Origin: Taibaiella sp.
Lineage (GTDB): Bacteria; Bacteroidota; Bacteroidia; Chitinophagales; Chitinophagaceae
Assembly (NCBI GenBank): GCA_019454705.1
Contig: JACFNS010000225.1
Coordinates: forward strand, 1-5,029
DNA: 5,029 bases
Direction of reading: 5' to 3'
Within the stretch, counting starts at the first letter, position 1. The number at the start of each line of letters is the position of its first letter. A model generated the notes under the pieces. That model searched no databases, had not been told where the DNA came from, and saw nothing but the letters and a program-made list of their open reading frames with translations. A program made the translations under genes and the position numbers. This document shows, piece by piece, positions 4,976-5,029 of this stretch.

Positions 4976-5029
4976 GCGCTATTTTTGGGGAGAGTGAAAT
5001 AAGACGAGACAGAAAAGAATTAATCTGTC

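Overview
The window looks like chromosomal DNA of a member of the Bacteroidota, most likely a Chitinophagaceae-type organism. This is inferred from four things: start codons without a clear Shine-Dalgarno sequence but with A/T-rich leaders; a candidate promoter of the TTG-N19-TAnnTTTG type; a lipoprotein whose mature end begins C-K-K-S; and the style of its C-terminal PPC-like domain. Species cannot be read from the sequence.

Layout. Positions 1-75 hold the 3' end of an unidentified plus-strand gene. It overlaps tail to tail by 4 nt with a complete minus-strand short-chain dehydrogenase/reductase (72-845). A 289-bp intergenic stretch follows, with a strong dyad (899-922) behind the dehydrogenase and a good promoter candidate (1066-1095) for the next gene. 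That gene is a plus-strand secreted lipoprotein (1135-1890) whose C-terminal PPC-like domain is cut by a frameshift: the missing conserved tail lies intact in the next frame to 1910. A near-perfect intrinsic terminator (1934-1969) closes the unit.

The stretch 2098-2505 carries two small minus-strand reading frames. One is an unidentified 62-aa protein (2098-2286). The other has a signal peptide but is only 64 aa long (2311-2505) and seems to be cut off by a two-hairpin repeat. After 256 bp without a gene comes a minus-strand membrane acyltransferase of the acyltransferase-3 family (2762-3934). It is divergent, 62 bp apart, from a plus-strand SGNH/GDSL-type hydrolase with a lipoprotein-like leader (3997-4692). 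These two look like the separated halves of the AT3-SGNH machinery that O-acylates cell-surface glycans in other bacteria.

The right end (4717-4854) holds a promoterless C-terminal remnant resembling SRPBCC proteins. It is followed by a cluster of palindromic repeats (4864-4975). The first two hairpins of that cluster match, in the opposite orientation, the two-hairpin repeat at 2325-2376. No tRNA, rRNA, transposase or CRISPR array was seen. The most notable points are the dispersed two-hairpin repeat next to broken genes, the frameshifted lipoprotein, and the split acyltransferase/SGNH pair.
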